64,000 bases of DNA from Thinopyrum elongatum (lineage: Eukaryota; Streptophyta; Magnoliopsida; Poales; Poaceae), in the NCBI GenBank assembly GCA_011799875.1, contig CM022302.1, positions 50,082,887 through 50,146,886 of the forward strand, in the 5' to 3' direction. The position numbers were made by a program, and so were the translations under genes. The notes under the pieces were generated by a model, which saw nothing but the letters and a program-made list of their open reading frames with translations, was not told the DNA's origin and did not search any database. Of this stretch, positions 46,157 through 56,739 are shown piece after piece; within the stretch, counting starts at the first letter, position 1, and the number at the start of each line of letters is the position of its first letter.

Positions 46157-46822
46157 ATGGATAATCTAGATTGGTTAGGCATCCGTTTCTTTTACATTGG
46201 CCAATTTGAGAAGTCAAACAAGCAATTGTCATATGTTGGTGGTAATATACAGCTCACATCTGTTGAGAGGTACAATTTATCCTTAGCTACTGTCAGGGAG
46301 CAGTTAGCAGATATAAAGATGGTCTACCATGGTGAAGACCTAACAGACAAGCACAGGTTGTACTGTTTGTTTCCTGAAAAAAATGTTAGGGATGGGCTGA
46401 GACGACTGGACAGTGATGGAAGTGTGTTGTTCATGGATAAGTGTATTACAGATTGTGGGGTTGTGGATGTCTATGTGAATTATGAAGATGATGTTGATGA
46501 AGATGGACAGAACAGTTTGTCTAATATTGGAGAGAAAGAGGAAGAGGAAACTAATGCTGCTATTGAAGAAGAGAAGTCAGAAGAGAAGAGTGACTGTGAT
46601 TGGGAAGATGAGCATGACAATTGCTCTGCTGAGGATGACCTGGAGCACAGTTCAGAGGAAGATGGGGATGAGCCTGACAAGACTGAGTATGCCCAGGAGG
46701 GACAGGAGGAACAACCCAGCCTAGAAGGGGAAGGCCTCCAAAACAAGCAAACAGAACACCTGGTGCTAGTTCTAGTCAGACAAGGAGGAAATCTACAAGG
46801 ATTAGCATGTTTGATGAACTGA
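46157..46822 (+). pseudogene. Truncated MuDR-type transposase gene
   Basis: A leader exon inside the left end (about 45810-46000, donor GAG|GTGAGTCC) could splice to an acceptor near 46148 (AATCTGTAG) just before the ATG. The 221-residue frame has the PB1-like N-terminal domain of plant MuDR transposases (LATVREQLADIKMVYHGED; LDSDGSVLFMDKCI; VVDVYVNYE) and then a long acidic region. The catalytic DDE domain and zinc knuckle are missing. In the +1 frame near 46735 the sequence reads GRPPKQANRTPGASSSQTRR and ends at a stop, like the C-terminal tail of these transposases. An internal deletion therefore joined head and tail out of frame. Confidence 0.75.
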
Positions 46823-47270
46823 GGGGTTAAGCAGGAAACTTTCTGTTGTTTACAGCCTTCAAATTGTTAGTAGGTTGCTGGTGCTGTGCTAGTTTCATGA
46901 ACTTGTGTTTGATGAACTTATGTTTGTTACTGTTAAGCTGCAGAATGTGTGTTAAGTTGCAAAATGCTACTGTTTACTATGTTATCTTTTGAAAGAAATT
47001 TCCTTTTGATAGAAGCTTGGCAAAATATGCTCTCTTTTGGCACAAACAAAGAAGCTCACAATTGTACCATTTCACTAGACAACATAGTACCATCACATTA
47101 CACAAATATTTGGCACAGTTTTGGCACAAATTTAGGACACAACAAGCAGTACAGTTGCTTCACCACAACAACCAGCACAAAGTAGAACTTAACACACAGT
47201 ACAACACTACAGATTCTTAACACATAGTACAACAAACCAAGTGCCAAAGTGCCAAATAACAGGATACAAA
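46823..47270. other. AT-rich spacer between convergent MULE genes
   Basis: Includes a run of TTGGCACAAA and CACAGTACAACA-like short repeats. No gene was seen. Confidence 0.5.
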
Positions 47271-47271
47271 C

Positions 47272-48251
47272 TCAAACTGCTTCAGCACCGTCAGTGCCAT
47301 CGATCTTGCCCAGCACAGTCTTGAAGATATGCTTGCGAGTCAGGTCCTCGCCTTCTCCTGGCAGCCACTCATCAGGCAGTCCTTCAGCAAGCAGAGGACC
47401 ACGATCGACAACCTCCTTCATGTGGCAAATGACAGGATACAGTAAGCTGTTCTTCTTCCTCGACGACGACGGTCCATAGTCACCCAATTCAAATTGCATT
47501 GCTTCATACTCATCCATGGACTCGGGTGGCTTGTTTGTCAGCTTCGGCTCAGGTATCTCCACTGTCACCACCTTGCCAACAAAGAAAGGGTCACGAAGCC
47601 AAGCCATTACCTCGAGCTCGCGGCGGCTTGCCGGCGGCAGGATCTCGATCAGCTCGCCACCCAGCTGCTTGAGAACATCTTTCACAGACGCCGTCCTCCA
47701 GGCCTGGTTAGGGAGGCCTTCGAAGCCGACCTTGCTCTTGTACTCCAGAGCACCTGGCTGAGCACGAACCATTGTGCACCATCGCGAAAACTGAATCCAA
47801 CGCCGGCAACACTTGATCTTCGTTGACGAAAGGAGCGCACCTCAGAGCACTTCTCCTCCGTCGAGAAGGTCAGCCACAGGTCGTGTGGTGGGCACGCGAC
47901 CTCGATGACCACCTCGGACGGCACCACCCCGCAACGCTGCTGCAAGGTCGCCAGCATGGCTGCCGGCGTCACTGTCTGCTCGCCATCTCCGACCGCAGTC
48001 GCCAGAAGCACGTACCGCCCGAAGCGCAGCTCCAGCGCATCCATGGCCGGAGTGCGCGAGATCAGCACATGGCTCGCCTCTCGACGGAGCTCCGGCTCTC
48101 CTCGCCGCCACACCTCCTGCGGGAACCGCCGGTCCAGCAAGCTACGGCTCGCCTGGGCTGCTGCGACGACCGGGGCTGCGCCTCCATCGACGCCGGCGGC
48201 GCTCACGCCGTCCGGCGACACAGTGCTGGAGCTCACGCTACTGCCGCCCAT
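47272..48251 (-). pseudogene. MULE-borne DUF4283-like protein, frameshifted
   Basis: The minus strand from 48251 encodes a ~160-residue stretch with LISRTPAMDALELRFGRYVLL and PPHDLWLTF, resembling the DUF4283-type N-terminal region common in grass transposon-linked proteins. Near 47750-47765 the frame must shift to continue as ALEYKSKVGFEGLPNQAW, ending after GKIDGTDGAEAV at 47272. It is either an accessory gene of this MULE family or a captured gene. The frameshift makes it probably non-functional unless an unseen intron corrects it. Confidence 0.55.
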
Positions 48252-48284
48252 GGAGAATAGGTTTAGGGATTTGGACTGGGAAGT

Positions 48285-48533
48285 GGGGGATTTCTGATCC
48301 AGATCGCAACGGGAACGGCAGCTCTATAACAGTCCAACCTGACAAGTAGGCCCCACCCTGGTCAAAACCGTCGTTGACTGTGCCACATCAGCATCGAATG
48401 GAGACAAACCAACCGGGGGGGGGGGGTGTTTTGTCCGGTTTGGTTTTGTTTGGGGTCTAGAAGGAGCCAAAAAATAGATCAGGGGGTAAAGTGAACCACC
48501 CACTTTATTCAGGGGAGTAAAATAGACTTTTTT
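48285..48533 (-). repeat. Right terminal inverted repeat of the MULE
   Basis: Reverse complement of the left repeat. A G-run near 48416-48427 corresponds to the C-run near 45669. Confidence 0.85.
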
Positions 48534-48597
48534 CCTTTTTTTATGAGAAAGTAGGATAATATCCTACTGTATAGGAGTATTAAAAATTTATAAGTAT

Positions 48598-48700
48598 GTG
48601 ACAGTGACTGCGAACTAGAACAACAAGCATGGCTATAGTTTACGTATGTTCCAGCATTCAAAGTTCTGAACCTGCTGTGATAAAGGAGCATTGCAACAAA
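48598..48700 (-). repeat. Segmental duplication copy C (inverted), part 2
   Basis: Resumes copy C after the MULE. GCATGGCTATAGTTTACGTA and TTCAAAGTTCTGAACCTGCT match the reverse complement of copies A and B. The start (GACTGCGAACTAGAACAA) resembles the end of part 1 (GATTGCGAAGTGGAACAA), a possible ~18-bp duplication around the insertion. Confidence 0.75.
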
Positions 48701-48789
48701 CAAGGACAAAGTTTTGTGTCTTGCTCCGACAACAGAAACAACAAATTGACCAAAAGTGGAGCAAAAAAAAGTACCGTGTACTGCTCTGA

Positions 48790-49540
48790 CATTTGGTGAA
48801 ACATGACTTGGGGCAGACCGAGTGTCGGCATTGCACGTGGTTGTTCGCGCTTGTTGGAGTTTCAGCGAGTCGCACATTGTCTCTCGCACCTCTACTTGCG
48901 TCTAGCCGTCCGGAATCCCTGCCCATTCGTACAGCGAAACGAAGTTGGTCGTGGGCGGGGCGGATGGCGGCTTCTCGGCGGCAGGTGGATGCGGCCGGGG
49001 CTGCAGCGGAGGGGATGCATCCATGTCTAAGTCAACCAACTCCTTGGCCGTAGCTTCCCTCTCACGATGCCAGGTGATCCACTCTATCCAGGCAACATTA
49101 TCCACCTTAGAGCTTACCTCCACGGGCGAGACGAAAACAGACTCCGCTGAGGCATCATCCATGGCGGCGGTGGGGACGGGGTACTCGGCGATGACATCTA
49201 TGATGACGTACGAGGGCGACGGGCCGGATTAGGGCAAGGGCGGAGGACGGCGACGGCTTGGACGTGAGGGGAGGGTGATCGATTTGGTGGACTTGGTCAA
49301 TTTGGTGGAATTTGTGATGGGTCCGGTCTATCAGGTCCGATGTGGTGGACGTGCCCTAGTGCATTCGGACATCCCCATATCCTCACTAGATAAGGGTTAG
49401 ATATGATGGAAATCAGTCAGCCCGGACGAATATGTCCGATTTATGAAGGGCGGTTGGGTCATGATTTCTTGACCAATCACTGACCCAGTTGTCCGCCCGG
49501 ACGTATAGGGGCAATATAAGAGGTCTGGCTATAGTAGATG
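48790..49540. other. GC-rich transposon-like remnant
   Basis: Contains a minus-strand frame (48902-49162) without recognisable domain and repeated GTCCGGxC / CCCGGACG motifs near 49330-49510, common in Harbinger/Mariner-like grass elements. No termini could be defined. Confidence 0.3.
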
Positions 49541-49639
49541 CTCTAAGCCAACACAAAATATGAGTACAAAGCATTATCAAATTGTCAATTATTGACGGAA
49601 CGATGGTGGTCGACTGACCATCACAAGCACAAACTATTA

Positions 49640-49980
49640 CTTATCTTCGATTCTATAGGACCAGTAATTCTTATTTCATTCTTTTACAAGCTGTACATTG
49701 ACTTAACCGTAAGATGGGGAAAGAAAAGCTGAGGTTGTTTATTCCTCGGTGAGTTGTATGTTTGTACTTGTTGAATGTGTGGCTCTGTCCTGTTCACATT
49801 ATGTCAACAGTTTCCACCCCGTCCCCTCGTTGAAAACCAAATGTCACGATTTAATGGATAGTATGGATTTCGCCTCCACATGAGAGTAAAGTTGAATGTC
49901 GTGACAGTTGACAAACATTGCTTCACTGCTCATCATGGCCACACACTGGAAACCATTAGGTGAGAGAACACTCACACTCT
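49640..49980 (+). repeat. Second copy of the SKIP4 3' flank
   Basis: Matches 44190-44815 in order, ending at CCATTAGGTGAGAGAACACT. No SKIP4 coding sequence accompanies it. Confidence 0.65.
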
Positions 49981-49989
49981 GCTGAGTAG

Positions 49990-50620
49990 TCACAGTAACT
50001 CTAGAAGAGGATTGTTCATCAAATCTGGTCCCCCGAGCGCGAGCCCTAGGCCTGGATCTAGGAGAAGGAAGACCGCCACCACCACCCGCACCCCGCCGCC
50101 AAACGCCAACCGTTGCCACCATAGCCGCGACCACACCGACGACCCGTGCATCCACCGAGAGCCCCAAAACGACTGGAGCAGGGTCGAGCCCCAGCCAGTG
50201 CAGCCGACATGGATACTAGCACCGAACCACCGCCATGGGAGCCCCCCCGCCGCCCGCAACACCGACAGGCGACAGCCAGATTTGGCCGAGCCATATTAAG
50301 CCGGCAGAACCGCCACGGGAGTGCCACGCACGTAGCCCTCCACGCCTTGGCTAGTCGCCGGAGGGAGTAGCAAGTCCGCAGACCCGCCAGCGCACCACCA
50401 CCGCTCGACGGAGAGAACCCCGTGCCTGCCTCCAACGCGCGAGGGGAGAAGAGGTCCTGCCGCCGCCGAGGCCGACCGGGCTTTGCCCGGCGGCGAGGAG
50501 GGGCCGAGGAGGAGGGAGCCTAGGCCGGTGGTGCGGAGGTTGGCACTCCCGGTCGCCACATGGGAGCGAAGCGGGAGGGTGGGTGAAGGGCCGGTTACCA
50601 AATGAACTATTTTTGTACCG
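49990..50620. other. GC-rich low-complexity DNA
   Basis: Long open frames on both strands are Pro/Arg/Ala-rich and unsupported. It may be the 5' part of a LINE or other transposon. Confidence 0.3.
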
Positions 50621-50911
50621 TGCGGCCTGGTTGGGTGTGGTGCAGGCTACCAAACACGTCTGTATAGTCGTGAGCAAAATAAGAATTAATATATAGTCTC
50701 GTGGTATGTCAATTTTCTCCTTGGATTTTCAAGTATGGAAAAGATGATTTCTGAACGGGGTTAAAATGGTCTTTTTTCTTCTTCTGTGTTGTGTTAAACT
50801 ATAAAACGAAATACGTAGAAGTCGCTACCGAACGCAATCCCCTTTGTCAGTTCCCACTTCCCACCGGAAGTTTCTCCGCTCGCCGGCGCCGGCGCCGGCG
50901 CCGCCTGCACC

Positions 50912-52099
50912 ATGCTCCGCCTCCTGAAGTGCATCCTCACCCAACAGCTCTCTTCCCCCTCCGCCTCCACCATACCGCCTTTCTTCTCCCTCCGCCTCCT
51001 CTCAACCGCGGCGCCCCCCGTTCTTGCAAACCCCGGCGCCGGCGGCTTCGCCGTCCAGGACTACCTCGTCGCCACCTGCGGCCTCACCCGAGCGCGAGCA
51101 CTCAAGGCGTCCACGAGTCTCTCCCACCTCAACTCCCCCACCAAACCCGACGCCGTCGTCGCCTTCCTCGCCGGCCTCGGCTTCTCCAGGGCCGACGTCG
51201 CCGCCGCCGTGGCGAGGAACCCCAATTTACTCTGCGCCAAAGTGGAGGGTACCCTTTCCCCCATCGTCGCCGGGCTCACCGGCCTCGGCCTGTCGCATTC
51301 CGAGATCGCGCGCCTCGCCTCGCTCACCGACTACTGCTTCCGCACCAAATCCGTGGTCTCCAAGCTGCGCTACTACCAGCACCTCTTCGGCTCCTCCGAC
51401 AAGCTCCTCCGGGTGCTCAAGCTCAGCCCCCGCCTTCTCTCGTGCAGCATCGAGACGGTGGTCGAGCCCAACATTGCGTTCCTGCGGGAGTGCGGGGTAG
51501 ATGTTCGACATATTGCCTCGCTGTGCGTCAATGTGCCGAGGCTTCTGACCACCAACCCCAAGCGCGTCCGGGCGATGGCAGCGTGCACCGAAGGTGTAGG
51601 CGTGCCCCGTGGCTCTGGGATGTTTAGGGAAGCGCTGCAGGCCGTCGCGTTCCTCAGCGAGGAGGAGATCGCCGCGAAACTGGAGTACCTGAAGAGCACG
51701 TTCAGGTGGTCCGATGCCGAGGTGCGCATTGCTCTGTCTAGGTATCCATCGTTGCTGAGGAGATCAAAAGACATGCTCCTGCGTAAGTCCGAGTTCCTTA
51801 TCTCTAAGGTGGGGTTGGAACCGGCCTACATTGCTCGTCTGCCAGTAATGCTCTGTCTTAGCCTGGAGGGCCGGCTCAGGCCCAGGTACTACGTTATAAT
51901 GTTTCTTACGGTAAATGGATTGGTCAAGCGCGTCCCCAAGTACTATCCAATCTTCAAGGCAACCGAGGAGGTATTCTTCGAGGCGTATATATGCCCTCAT
52001 AAGGACGCTGCACCACACCTCGCTGAGTACTATGCCACAGCTTGCCGAGGGGAAGTGCCCACTGGATTCACATTGACGGGAACCAAGAATGGGCTATGA
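50912..52099 (+). CDS. mTERF-family protein, likely mitochondrial
   Basis: A single-exon gene of 395 residues. The first ~40 residues (MLRLLKCILTQQLSSPSAST, continuing to RLLSTAAPP) are basic, Ser/Leu-rich and free of acidic residues, as in mitochondrial targeting peptides. Repeated mTERF motifs follow: FLAGLGFSRADVAAAVARNP, GLGLSHSEIARLASL, LKLSPRLLSCSIETVVEPNI, LKSTFRWSDAEVRIALSRYP and FLISKVGLEPAYIARLPVML. This is the tandem three-helix pattern that binds nucleic acid in organelle transcription or RNA processing. Intronless mTERF genes with this layout form clusters in grasses. The specific organelle target is unknown. Confidence 0.93.
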   Translation: MLRLLKCILTQQLSSPSASTIPPFFSLRLLSTAAPPVLANPGAGGFAVQDYLVATCGLTRARALKASTSLSHLNSPTKPDAVVAFLAGLGFSRADVAAAVARNPNLLCAKVEGTLSPIVAGLTGLGLSHSEIARLASLTDYCFRTKSVVSKLRYYQHLFGSSDKLLRVLKLSPRLLSCSIETVVEPNIAFLRECGVDVRHIASLCVNVPRLLTTNPKRVRAMAACTEGVGVPRGSGMFREALQAVAFLSEEEIAAKLEYLKSTFRWSDAEVRIALSRYPSLLRRSKDMLLRKSEFLISKVGLEPAYIARLPVMLCLSLEGRLRPRYYVIMFLTVNGLVKRVPKYYPIFKATEEVFFEAYICPHKDAAPHLAEYYATACRGEVPTGFTLTGTKNGL

Positions 52100-53085
52100 A
52101 AATTGGGACTGCGTATGGCACAACAAAAATTTCTCTCCGTGTGGTAAGTTGCTAATTCCTGTCGAGGTGTTCTTTGCCTTAGTGGATGTTGTTTGTCTGC
52201 TGTTGACTGTTATAGAGTATGTCTGTTCGATACTTGTTTGGTCGTTGCTAATGTATGATGAAACTGATAATTTGATTCCTGAATCCTGATATGTTAATGC
52301 CATCATGTGTCCCTGAGGTTGATCCAAATCTAAGATAACGTACATGTAAAAGGGTGTGATATATGTAAATCCTTAGACGGCTGCAAGCCTTCAGCTTGCA
52401 TTCTGTTTTCTTAACATTCTTAAGCTAGATGATGTACTCCTTTATGAGATGCATGAAGATTGCAATGATAATTGGAATGCACCTCAGCAACTCTGTAGGG
52501 TGCAAGAAGTTCAACTCAATATTTTCATAGCTCTGTACTATGTCCTTATCTCCAATAATATTATGCTAATTCAGCAACTCTGTAGGCTGCAAAGATTTAT
52601 GTTAACCCGGAATAAAAAAAAAGTTCACTTAATAGTTGTTGCTTTTATCTTATGAATTTATGAGAAACTTCATATTTGTCTACAGTGACCATATTGAGCA
52701 GAATGCAATGTGGATTTCACGAGATTGGTGCTTCTGATAAGTTGGTTTACTTAAATTAAATTTAGGAATGGGAATGCAATATGGCTTCCTATGTTGGGCA
52801 GAATTAGGATTTCTCTATAAGATGAAGCTCCTGTCTTTTTGGGGGATAAAAGACGCATGTACCTCTATTATTTCACTATGCAATCTTTGCACTGTTTTGC
52901 TAAAAAAACGTTTGTACTCATGTTTCTGGTAAGTATTTGTTGGTCGGTTTCTGTATCGTGCTTATATAGATATTTTTTTAAGCCCGTCAAAAGTTCAATC
53001 TTCAATTGTTCTTAACAGATGCTTTGATACCTAAGCTTGCAAATTATATACACATTTATACATTATACTCAATGCTTGTTCAGTG
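52100..53085. other. mTERF 3' flank and intergenic DNA
   Basis: No gene was recognised. CAGCAACTCTGTAGG recurs at about 52486 and 52574. Confidence 0.5.
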
Positions 53086-53087
53086 CC

Positions 53088-53150
53088 TAGCATGGCTATA
53101 GTTTACACTTGTCCCAACGTTGAAAGTTGTGAACCTGTTGAGATAATGCC
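53088..53150 (-). repeat. Segmental duplication copy D (inverted), part 1
   Basis: GCATGGCTATAGTTTACACT and the following bases match copies A-C reversed. It is interrupted just after by GC-rich inserted DNA. Confidence 0.7.
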
Positions 53151-53269
53151 GAGCAACAACATCTAACCTTTTTCAGGCGGTCAATGGATCAGATTCAACA
53201 ATACGTTAGGCGCTTTTTCTTGCTGGGAATGATGCATTAGGCTTTAATTAAACAATATCTAGCCTTTTT

Positions 53270-54935
53270 CAGGCGTGCTATCCTCCTGACTGCTCGCCCG
53301 AGCCACTCTCGCGAGCGGCAGGGCGAAAACCTAGCCGCCGCCTGCCAGTTCTCCCTCCTCGCCTCTCCCCCTCCCCACCGCCGCTGGAGGGCGCCACCGG
53401 GCGAAGCCTCGCTGGCGTCGGTGGCGGCGGGATTCCTCTCCCGCCTCCCCTGGGCCTGTGGCGCGAGTCAAATGGTCAGGCGAGGTGCGCGGCGCTTGCG
53501 CAGGGCGGTGCGGCGGCGCCTCGGGCTGCCGTGCGGCGGGCGCAGCGGGACGACGGCGCGGCGGCGGCTGCGTGGAGCTGGTGGCGGGGCGTGCTGGCGC
53601 GTTGGGGGCTGCGTGGCAGCAGTGGCTGCTTCGTCAGATCCGGTGGCCGACAATGAGGGCTACGGCGGCGCGGGCTGGGGGCGGCTGCCGGCTTGGCTGG
53701 GCCGGCCCCTGGCGTGGTGGAGCTGCTCTTCGATGGGGCGGCTGCATCGGGCGGATCGCGCGGGATGGTCCCGGTCGGATCCCGCGGGATCTGGCGCTGG
53801 GGTTCCTTTCGGCGGCGAGGGCTGGGTCCAGCAGGAGCCGCGGGCGGCCGGCGTTGCCGTGCTTAGGGGTGGCAGTGCTGGTGGCGTGGTTGTGGCGGTG
53901 GCGGTGCATGTGCGTCGTGGGGTCCGGCCGGGCCTCGTTCCCGACTTGGGCGTCGGTGTGCGGCGCGGGCGGGCTGTTCGTGGCTCTTCCTTGGATGCGG
54001 TGGCAGAGGTTCTCTCCCCTTCTTCGACGGACGTGCGCCGTCAGTGGCCTCTCGCTGGTCGGTGCCAATGGTCGTGGTGGGGCGAAGCAGAGTGCTTCGG
54101 GTGGGAAGGTCGGTAGGATGGGGGCTTCGACGAGGTCGAGCCGCCCGTCTACGGTCAGGGCCATGTGCCGCTCCTTCCTTCCCACTTCCCCAGCCTGGTG
54201 GTTGTTGGTTACTGACTCGGTGTTCTGAGGCGGGACGGTCGTTGCAGTTTCCGGCGATGGTTGGGGTTTACACTATCCAAAGCTTGCTCCTTTGATGATT
54301 CCAGGACGGTCTGGATGCAGGGCGGCGGCCCTGGTGGTGGGAGGCGTGTTGGTCTTGGGTGGATTGCACGGCACGGGTGCAGGCGGGCAGACATGGCTGC
54401 TCGGGCGGCAAGGATGCGGGTGGTTGGCGGAGTGAGGTTGCGTCGGAGGGATCGGTGCACCGGGGTACATCACTTGCCCAGTCTCTGTAATGGCCGACGG
54501 TGGCGGCGTCCGTGGACGTCGTATCCTCCCTGTAGGCTCCGTCGCGGTGCTCCCTCTCCCTTCAGGTTACTCCGGGTGAAAACTTGATCCGCGGGATCGG
54601 ACATTGGCGGCTTTGGTCGTTCCCTTGTTGGAGGCATCGTTTTGGAGTCCTCACTCCGCCGTCGGCCATCTCATTTCTCCTCGGTGGATTGCTCATGGTG
54701 ATCTCCGTCGGCTCTAAGCGACGCTTCTTTGTTCGTCTTTTGGGTGCTTTGTAGTCGTTGGAGTGGTGTGTTGGTGCCCGGCACCCTTGTATCTAGCCTT
54801 GGGTGTGTGGTGTGTGTAGTGGGGTGTGTGTTTGTATCGGCTCGTGGTTGTAATCGATGATGGATGCTTTATAATATAAAGCGAGGGGAAACCTTTTTTC
54901 GTCAAATTGACAGAAAATCTGGAAAAAAAAGAAAG
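53270..54935 (+). mobile_element. GC-rich insertion with LINE-like 3' end
   Basis: It separates two parts of copy D. The first 1.2 kb is GC-rich with long but unsupported frames. The end is G/T-rich and finishes GCTTTATAATATAAAGCGAG, GGGAAACC, then T/A-rich sequence, like 3' tails of Triticeae LINEs. No reverse transcriptase was seen, so it would be a non-autonomous or truncated derivative. Confidence 0.4.
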
Positions 54936-54939
54936 GAAG

Positions 54940-55700
54940 CACATCGTGCATTTACATGCATGATGGCAGTGTGTTTCTTGATATAACTATAACTGCAAAT
55001 GATATCTGTTGATTTCTGAAAGTATGCACCGCGATCCTCTCTGGCGGATGACCCTTGCTGAAAAATTGCAATATCTGTTCTATTTTGAATTTTAAGAGGC
55101 AGAAGTGTGTGATCATCACAGTGCAGATCAATGTCTTAAATGAATCTGCCATGCTGCCCTAGCTACTATATATACACACTAAACCTCTATTGATCTAACT
55201 ACCTACTTTTATAAAGCTGACCTGAAAGGTTCAGATTTATCATTATACGTGTGGCTTCTGTTTCGCACCTGGGAATGAGAGAAGTCAGTTTTCTCACTGG
55301 AAAATGGAACGGTGCCATCCTCTACACCAGAAGAAAACTAGAGCCAGTTGAGCATTAGCCTGTCATCTTGGCCTCAACAACCACCATGGAATATATCTGA
55401 ATGATGGAAAGCATTGAGGGCTGAGGCAGAACCAGTTCATTCTCCGCGTTGATGGCCTACAGCAATTCAGTTGAACGTATTCATAACTTGTCCTCGTAGT
55501 TGGTCCAAGCATTCTTCAGCACCCTCCATGGAATTTCAGTGAAGGTCAGTTTTGACCACTGTACTTTTATGAAAGGAACATATGGTGTGGAAAATCTCAA
55601 ATTCACCCATCTTTGAATTCGATCGAAGGAAACATGGAAGCAGCAAACGGACGGGAGTGACAGGACAGGCATTTGTGAACCTGAACGGAAAGTAACACTA
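54940..55700 (-). repeat. Segmental duplication copy D (inverted), part 2
   Basis: Reverse complement of about 690-1020 in copy A, including the exon-like relic. The minus strand 55672-55481 is open for 63 codons containing QWSKLTF and VLKNAW. It leads, in inverted order, to the tRNA gene at 55901-55975, as in copy B. Confidence 0.75.
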
Positions 55701-55727
55701 CATCAGAGAGAAATGCAAAAACCATAG

Positions 55728-55873
55728 TTTGAAATAGCCCGCTATAGCCTTTTCAGCAGGGTGCCGCTAAATGGTCGCCTTCACAAATAGCCCGCTATAG
55801 CCCGATATAGCTCTGCTATAGCTGATTTGGAGGCCCGCCGCTATTTTCCATAGCCCGCTATTTAAAACATTGG
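55728..55873. mobile_element. Small MITE, hAT-like
   Basis: Its ends, CCATAGTTTGAAATAGC and the reverse complement of GCTATTTAAAACATTGG, pair imperfectly, and the interior is built of ATAGCCCGCTATAGC-type units. It lies between copy D and the tRNA gene. Confidence 0.5.
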
Positions 55874-55900
55874 CAAAAACTAGATGAAAATAAAAGAACT

Positions 55901-55975
55901 TATCAGAGCCAGGTTTCGATCCTGGGACGACCTATGGGTTATGGGCCCACCACGCTTCCGCTGCGCCACTCTGAT
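55901..55975 (-). tRNA. Initiator tRNA-Met (CAU) gene with 3 extra bases in the variable loop
   Basis: On the minus strand it has the acceptor ATCAGAG/CTCTGAT, D-arm, T-arm and anticodon loop CCCATAA of plant initiator tRNA-Met. Between anticodon stem and T-stem it reads AGGTCGTC instead of AGGTC, and the stem has a G-U pair (CCCAT for CCCAC). Upstream sequence CGTAACCATTGCAACAAG closely matches that before the tRNA at 3881, so the two loci are duplicates. A T4 run follows the gene. The insertion may impair folding. Confidence 0.8.
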
Positions 55976-56358
55976 CTTGTTGCAATGGTTACGAGTTCCT
56001 TGTACTTCTCTCCTCAAGAAAGGAGAAGGAAACCTCGACCTTGGGTACTCAGGTACTTCTCCGGATCTTGTTGTAATTTGCCGGACCGCACACGCTCACG
56101 GTCAGAATGGTACATTACGTTTGTCTTGCCATCTTGGTGGCTATTGGACGAATTAGGCTCTTCGTGAACCACTTCAGTGAAAACGTTTCCTAGTAACTAG
56201 TTTCCTTCCTGGTGCTCGTACTTGGGCAGAAGTAGCAACAACAGCTGCTATTTGCAGCACCTTGGCTATTATTGATTCCAGCACCGAGTATCTTCCTCAT
56301 GCAGGTGCTTATCATCCTGATGCTTCGCATGCTCACATTGGAAGGGTGAAAACAGAGA

Positions 56359-56386
56359 GGGGGGGGGGGGGGGGGGGGGGGGGGGG
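56359..56386. repeat. G28 homopolymer
   Basis: Uninterrupted run of 28 guanines. Confidence 0.95.
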
Positions 56387-56739
56387 TCCAGATCAGATCT
56401 CGCATGCCGCATTAGGCAGATGTTCAAGAATGAACAACACTGCCTAGAAGGTGTGCAGTGCAAGTGAGCCTCATCTCGGTGGTCAATTTCTCCCACTCTA
56501 CTGAAGCACAAGCCACTGTCACAACCTATGTACTCCATTAGGAATATTTGTAGTCGCAACATAAAGTTCCATTTCCTTCTAGATGAAGATATACTCCTTT
56601 TATAGCCGGTAGTTGCATCTAGAATTCACGGTCCAGAGCTGAGATAGAGGGAACAGTAGTAAAGTTATGAACCAACAACCACTTCTACACGCATTTTATT
56701 TAGTCACTTTCTTCAAGTATACACCTTTGAACACATGTG

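Larger units (their letters stand above)
45563..48533. mobile_element. Mutator-like element with ~240-bp inverted repeats
   Basis: The ends AAAAGTCTATTTTACTCCCC (left) and the reverse complement on the right match over about 240 bp (45563-45803 and 48285-48533), including GTGGGTGGTTCACTTTACCC and TTGACCGGGGTGGGGCC-type blocks. It contains a truncated MuDR-type gene on the plus strand and a convergent accessory gene on the minus strand. T-rich flanks hide the target duplication. Confidence 0.85.

Noticed and set aside
53421..54228. Long plus-strand frames (230-256 residues)
   Set aside because: Trp/Arg/Gly-rich translation in GC-rich DNA that interrupts duplication copy D. No domain, and overlapping open frames on both strands.
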